64,000 bases of DNA from Hirundichthys speculiger. Taxonomy: Eukaryota > Chordata > Actinopteri > Beloniformes > Exocoetidae. Position numbers and translations under genes: made by a program. Numbering within the stretch: position 1 is the first letter of the stretch; the number at the start of each line of letters is the position of its first letter. The notes under the pieces are model-generated. The model was not told the origin of the DNA and did not search any database. It saw nothing but the letters and a program-made list of their open reading frames with translations. Positions 58,190-64,000 of the stretch are shown piece by piece. The stretch spans positions 4,977,001-5,041,000 of the forward strand of contig JAGFBZ010000289.1 in the NCBI GenBank assembly GCA_018398805.1, read 5' to 3'.

Positions 58190-60244
58190 AAAATACTTTT
58201 TAAAGGAAGAGAAATTTAAAAATGAGCAGTTTGGAACTTTATTCCTTCCAGCACTGATCTGAAAGGTTTAAAATTTTAATTAATGCGTCTAACAAAAACA
58301 TTTTAATTGTTTTAATTCACTTGGAAACTCAAATGGATAGACCTTTTAGATCTTTTAATGCATTTTCTCAGAGACAAGGCACAGGAAGTACAGAGTGGAA
58401 CGTAACTTCCTCTTGCCAGTTAAAAAAAAAAAAAGCAACAGCTTTTTACCAAACAGAGGGTATGTATGCATCAATTTTAACATAAACCAGGAAAGTGAGA
58501 ACCAACTGAAAGCAGTTACTTGGGAGTCATTTTAACTCTGAATCTGAACAGAAGTACTTAGATTTCTTACTTGTGAGGAGATAAAGGAGGCTGCATATAA
58601 ATACCAGGACCTGTATGAACATGGTTATATTGTGATCACAGTTGTGTGTGCCAATGAATGTTTACTGAAACTTTATCAAGACAGAAACAAGTCATTGTTT
58701 GTGTGATCAGTCCTTAGCGAAATCAATTTATGATCATTTAAAACAGCCCATACAGCCAGTGTTTCTTTTTGAGCATCCTGACTGAAGTCATGATATCTCT
58801 GAGATCACAAGAACTGATGTTGCCCTGCTGATGGACGACTTTACTGAGAGGGGTCTCTGACAGAACACTGGGATTCTCTTAGTAATTATGATCCAATCTG
58901 TGAGAACAATAACATGTATGTGGTGGGAGGAGATTGGGGTCAACTGCAATGCTGATGTTCAGGAAAAATGAAAGCATCCCTTCAACAAGACTCCAAACAA
59001 AAGTTTAAAAGAATGGTAAGAATCAGGAAGAAGGAAGCAAACTCAGATTTAGCGTCTGACTTTGTGTTCAGTAATACTAATAATGCAGGTCCACCCTAAT
59101 TTGGTGCAGAAGGTGATGCGGGAAGTGATTATGCTGAAAAGGCTGATAAGGACTTGTGTTTCTACACACCTTATAGGTGAAACAAACAATGTGGATGTTA
59201 AAAAAAAGGAAAAACAGACCATCCTTAATATTTTTTTTTAATTATATCACCTTTAAGCATTTGCTTGCAGAAACCCAGTCACAATGTGTCTCTAAAATCT
59301 TCAAATATCATCTTAAAACTTTCATGTTTCTTTGGTGTGAGCTGTTCAGTGTTATTATGTCTGATGCTCAGTTTGATTCCAACAGGATGATTTCTTCCAC
59401 AAAAAAGCAACTGAATGAACTGAATGAAAAGATGGTAACAAAATAAAAAAATCTTGACGTGCCACCTCAGGTTTAACAAAATGTGCTGCAATACATGATG
59501 GGACTAGTGGTAAACATTCAAACATGCAAGTGTGTCTCTGCTGATCGGTGAGGGTGGGCCGTCAGTGTCATCTCTGCAGCTGCTTGTTGACATCACTACT
59601 GGCGGACGAGCGAGAACAGCTGCAAGACCCCTGAGACAGAGGGAAGTTGAGGTCATCAAACCAAACTGCCAAGTCTTTCCACCTTTCTCAGCCGTTTGTG
59701 TTTCGCTCTCCTTTTGTTGACCTGCGTTTCTCTGTAGAAACCAGAAACCGGACAGGGGCCCCACAAACGTGGTCTCAAAAATAGAATACTGGGAGTAAAA
59801 ATATAACAAACTTCAGTCACTTTGAAGTGCACTTTACCAACAAGGTCTACTCTTTACTCACATACACACTAATTTACAACAAAAACACTAATGCACAGAG
59901 CAATGCTGTTAAAAACACCATGTGAGCACTTTTAGTAGCAATATAAATCTACTTGACTTACTGAAAGACGCCTCCTTGAGTTCCTCCTTTGAGGAACTTA
60001 AAGCAAATCCGAGTAAGTAACAGTAATGATTACATTTTAATATGAACACTTGGTTTGATTTTAGTTACAGTAAAGGACAGGTGAAAACTAGTCACAGTTG
60101 AAGTGAAGTTAAAGGAAATTAATGCTTGTCCCTCAAATGAAAATGCCACTGCCTGTGTGGGTGGGTGGCTGTGTGTGCCAGAGAGCAGTCTGGTAAAAAC
60201 CACAAAGCCGAAGCTACTACTGATACAAACTGACACATGGACGG
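58190..60244. other. Non-coding stretch, nothing recognised
   Basis: No domain in the frames at 59177-59446 or 59504-59809. A-run at 58424-58434. Confidence 0.5.
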
Positions 60245-60283
60245 ACACACACACACGACACACACACACACACACACACACAC
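60245..60283 (+). repeat. (CA)n microsatellite
   Basis: CA repeats with one CGACA interruption; about 38 bp. Confidence 0.95.
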
Positions 60284-62259
60284 CTTCCCCCATCTGTCTA
60301 CTTAGCATTCACTCATAACTTTATTCAACCAATGAAAGAGATTCAGGATCAAGTCTCCCACTGCGACTAAAACCATATTCATATTCACTCTCAGTGTGAA
60401 CCGAGGTACTCTGGGTCAGATTATACTGGGCTGAATTGAGATAATTCCGTACAGAACTTGATCATAGGGGGCTAAGACTGCGTATACTGAATTAGTAGAT
60501 TATATTGAACTGGATCAAATTGAACAGATGGAGGGAGTAGGCATGAACACTAGTGAAGTCAAGCAGACTGAATCAGATTATACTAAACTGAACCCAATTT
60601 CACCACACTGACATGAATTACAGAGGATACTGGCAGAAGAATATTAGTGGGCTGAATTGGATTACTTAAGCATCTTGTAAAGGTATCACCTCAAATGTAC
60701 ATCTCTGTCACAAATAGTTCCATTACACTTCAGTCCTATTTTGTCCCCTCAGGTGCCGTAAAAACAACTTCTTTCATGCATCTTAATGTTGCTTAAACAA
60801 TGAACATGGATCAGTTTTTTTAAAAAAAAAAAAAAAACAGCCTATAATAAGGCTTGAGAACAACAACTTTAATAAATGACAAATACAAAATGACCCATGC
60901 AACACTTGATGCTAAATCTTACCCATTATTAAAACAAGTGTACCACCTGCTGTCACTTCCCATTTGACATTCATCTTTCAACAGCGTAAATGCAGTGTGT
61001 CATACTGCCCCTCTAATATATAATGACCAAACCGCAAGTATCTACACACATAGCTACCAAAGGTTCATGTAAAATGAAGATTAGATGCGGCACAGAGTAC
61101 ATAGTTGATAGTTCCCATTCAGATTGAGTTTTTAAATATTTTTGACAATATGAGAAACAAAGAGCCATGCAAGCAAGACAGATAAAGAGTTGGACTGCCA
61201 AACTCCATGAGCAGGGCCCATATGTATCATACTCCATGTTTCATGACTAAAGTGTGTGTACTCAAAAGGTAGAAATGTACATATCCATTCATTGACTGTC
61301 ACCTACTTAGTAAATTGTAAAAAAAAAAGGCATTATTAAACCATTACAAAAATAAGTGTGACAGTGAAAGCCACAGCAAAGATAACCAGTGTATTTAAAT
61401 AGAAAACCATCTTAACAGCAAAAGAAACCCATTTATAATTGATGCTCCAAATATTAAACTACCAAGTAAATAACAACCTTAATCTGAACAAGTTCATCAA
61501 GTAAACAATAATCATCACATTAACATATGTCGAGTATTCCAGTTATAACAACATGTCTAGAATTTGTCTCAGTCAACACCTTATTCCTGACAGCATATCT
61601 CTGATGGATTCACACATACTGCAGATGTGAAATATAAGTGTAACCACCAGCATCTGTTAGCACCATGAGGACTAAAAATAAGAAGCTGGAACAAAACACA
61701 ACTGTATCAGGTACCATAATGGTAACAAACTTGTGTGTTGGGATGTTCCATTACTTTCTGTATGTAAGGAATGTGCCATTAATCAAACCACTGAAACTAA
61801 CACTTAAAACAGGAATATAAGAGTGAAGAGTGATATGTCTGAAAGCATTACTGGCTAAAACAGCTTTGTCTGGAGATTAGATTATCAAGGAGGCAAGGAT
61901 CCATGCACATGGAACAGAGTTGACTTTTTTTTTCTTTTATAGCTGGTACCCAGAAATATAAAGTGGCTTTTTAGCCAACTATCATTTGGTCCCACAAAGT
62001 GAGAATCGTTTCCTAATCCTCTTCTTCAAATTGCATAAGTGAGGTCTTCCAATGCCACCACTCTAGCGCATGACTGTTATAACTGGCTGCAATTATTTAT
62101 AGAACCTTCATTCATTCAGTCATTCATTTATTCTCACACTTGGGGGCGGGGGGGAGGTTGGCTTCTAACATTTGAGATGCTGTGACATTATTAAAGGGTC
62201 TGCTTTAGATTTTTGAGGAAAATGAATAATTATCGTTCCTTTTTTTGCTCTCTCTCAGT
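60284..62259. other. Non-coding stretch; degenerate ATACTGAACTGG-like motifs
   Basis: At 60409-60600 motifs such as GATTATACTGGGCTGAATTG, GATTATATTGAACTGGAT and GATTATACTAAACTGAAC recur. They resemble the middle of the repeat at 2460-2530. Rest is AT-rich, with an A-run at 60821-60837. Confidence 0.45.
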
Positions 62260-62276
62260 ACACACACACACACACA
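62260..62276 (+). repeat. Short (CA)n microsatellite
   Basis: About eight CA units. Confidence 0.85.
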
Positions 62277-63833
62277 TCTCATTCATCTATACATCTTTAT
62301 AAATCTACACACATACAAACACATATACCGTATGTCACGGTCACATGGCACAAAATCTCTCTCCTGGGTCTCTTCAGCCCTTTGTCTTTTCCTAACACAG
62401 TGCTGAGGAGAGTCAGAGGTACATTATTCTTAACAGTGACCTCATCTGTGAGGTGATAAATGAATAAGAGACTAAACTGTGATGTCATGTACGTTGCATG
62501 AAGAAACCAATCAAAGCTATGAATTTAGAGCATGCAAGTCTTAAGGATCGACCAAGTAGTGCGTCTTATTCCTCAGCGTTGTAGAACACACAGCCTCCTC
62601 ACTGAGTAAGTGCTAGGGAGCAGGATCATAAACCTCATGGCGATCCTCCACCCCTGACCTCCAGAAAACGATGACGTTCCCCACAGCGACCAACAGAGGA
62701 GCTAATTATGATCCAACATTACTTGGTTCAGTGAATTACTCTTTACTGTGTGCTTTTTCAAGCAGTTCTGTGAAATACCTCATTGAGCTGGCAAACCAAA
62801 CAGAGATGACCAAGTGGACATACATCAAAACACACACGCAGTTCAGAAAAGGAAAAGCCGCAGCCCTGAAAACAAAGTGCAGACTGGCTCCAAACGTCTC
62901 TCCATCTAACGCACACGGACACACAGACACCGCCTTCTGGACCACCAGCTAGGCACCAGACTGGCCCACATGTCCAGTGGATGGACCTAATGGACCACCA
63001 GTGGCAAATGGATCAGTGTCTGTAAAAGTATGGCTATAAAGAAAAAAAAAAAGTATAAACAAAATCATTGCCTCATCCTCACGTGTGCTCGTCTGTGTCC
63101 CTCATGAGCCACACACCAGTCATAAGATTCAATTATGAAAAACAAGAGATCGTTATTCACGACTGACAGCAGCAGCATACACAAACATCTGCAGGTTTCA
63201 GGACCATCTGTTGTTACAGACGGTTCAATCAGTCCAGTGTGTGTGAGTGTGAATGTAACATACCTTCGAGTTAAACCACCGTCTCCTCAATGTGTGTGTG
63301 GTGGTTTCTGTAGCTTGTGGCTATACACTTAACCTTCCTTTGGAAATGCAATGTCTTTTGGATAAAAATTCAGAAGGTATATAGAACCCTTGACTCAAAA
63401 AGAAAAAAAGATGGGTTTATTGTAACAGATAGCAGAAGGAAGGCTGGGAATTTGATGCTGCAAACCACGGTTTTGGTGATAGAGAGTTAAACTGCAAATC
63501 TCTTGTTATTTCATGATAAACTTTTTTATAGACTTAGAACAGAAAGCACAGATTGGAGGACTGATATGATAGGATTCCAACAACAATATGAAGACTCATG
63601 CACTATCTGAATAAATCTGAGTCATTTATTCATTTACTCACTCTGAGTCTGAATAAATGAGGATGGTTTAGAAAAGCACTAGGCAAACTGAAACAACAGT
63701 TAGACAATCTTTAATTTTTTACAATCAGGTCTAACAGTCAAATGTGTGTAATACATTAAACTGATTATTAGTAAACTATAGAATACTCAACTCCATATCT
63801 TCAAAGCAGTAAACTAAATAAAATAAATAAATG
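62277..63833. other. Non-coding stretch, nothing recognised
   Basis: Frame 62671-62952 shows no domain. (AAAT)n-like short run just before the Tc1 end at 63815-63832. Confidence 0.5.
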
Positions 63834-64000
63834 TACACTCACCAGCCACTTTATTAGGTAGAAATGTCCGACTGCTCATTAACACAAATTTTTTAATCAG
63901 CCAATCACATGACAGCAACTCAATGCATTTGTTCATGTAGACATGGTCAAGACGATCTGCTGCAGTTCAAATTAGCATCAGAATGGAGAAGAAAGGTGAT
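63834..64000 (+). mobile_element. Tc1-family transposon, left end, continues beyond the window
   Basis: Starts TACACTCACCAGCCACTTTATTAGG, a terminal repeat of a common fish Tc1 family. Known blocks follow: AATCAGCCAATCACATG, CAACTCAATGCATTT, ACATGGTCAAGACGATCTGC and, at the edge, ATGGAGAAGAAAGGTGAT, which is where the transposase (MG-K-K-G-D type start) begins in relatives. The solitary end at 10649-10678 belongs to the same family in the opposite terminal. Whether the transposase is intact lies outside the window. Confidence 0.88.

Noticed and set aside
59504..59809. 101-codon minus-strand frame
   Set aside because: No recognised domain, and the overlapping plus-strand frame is equally open.
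1..64000. CRISPR array, operon or phage-like system
   Set aside because: No regularly spaced direct repeats with unique spacers and no clustered coding frames. The sequence is vertebrate in character.
4773..64000. RING exon of the SH3RF gene
   Set aside because: No minus-strand frame with the spaced Cys/His pattern of a RING finger was found; it probably lies outside the window.

Overview
The window looks like an intronic or near-genic stretch of a ray-finned fish genome, most likely a spiny-rayed teleost. It is AT-rich, almost free of long open reading frames, and littered with repeats of teleost type: L2/CR1-like and RTE-like LINEs, Tc1 transposons, several hAT elements, a Harbinger element, a tRNA-derived SINE and many microsatellites. 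The species call is inference from repeat content.

Only one host protein-coding feature can be supported: a 276-bp phase-0 internal exon at 4497-4772 on the minus strand. It encodes the first SH3 domain and the start of the second SH3 domain of a POSH-family E3 ubiquitin ligase, best matched to sh3rf3. The gene therefore runs right to left. The RING exon should lie beyond the right edge or in an unrecognised position, and the rest of the second SH3 and later exons should lie left of the window. If no exon was missed, nearly 60 kb of the window is a single long upstream intron.

Layout: 1.4-2.6 kb, a 5'-truncated L2-like LINE and a SINE-like copy with an L2-type tail. 4.5-4.8 kb, the SH3 exon. 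6.1-9.7 kb, a nearly full-length but broken minus-strand LINE with a 2A-like NPGP motif ahead of its endonuclease. 9.8-11.6 kb, a probable LTR interrupted by an internally deleted Harbinger transposon that keeps remnants of both its transposase and its Myb-like gene. 14.9-19.2 kb, weak DNA-element remnants. 23.9-25.5 kb, a SINE, a small inverted-repeat element and a hAT element with a perfect 8-bp target duplication. 28.3-29.9 kb, a Tc1 pseudogene, a hAT zinc-finger remnant and a short hAT with a perfect target duplication. 34.4 kb, an inverted-end repeat. 37.2-38.7 kb, a Tc1 pseudogene against an RTE-like LINE fragment. 41-43.5 kb, a hAT remnant and the 5' part of an RTE-like LINE. 47 kb, two long poly-G runs. 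51.2-53.5 kb, a Tigger/pogo-like MITE followed by an older DNA repeat split by a young LINE with an intact 276-codon reverse transcriptase end. 56.7-58.2 kb, a hAT-like element carrying an unrelated-looking helix-turn-helix fragment. 63.8 kb to the edge, the start of another Tc1.

I found no CRISPR, operon, phage or other gene system, and nothing that amounts to a convincing new biological system. The most interesting signals are nested or chimeric mobile elements. Repeat names rest on recall of family sequence, not on a search; element classes marked as uncertain should be read that way.
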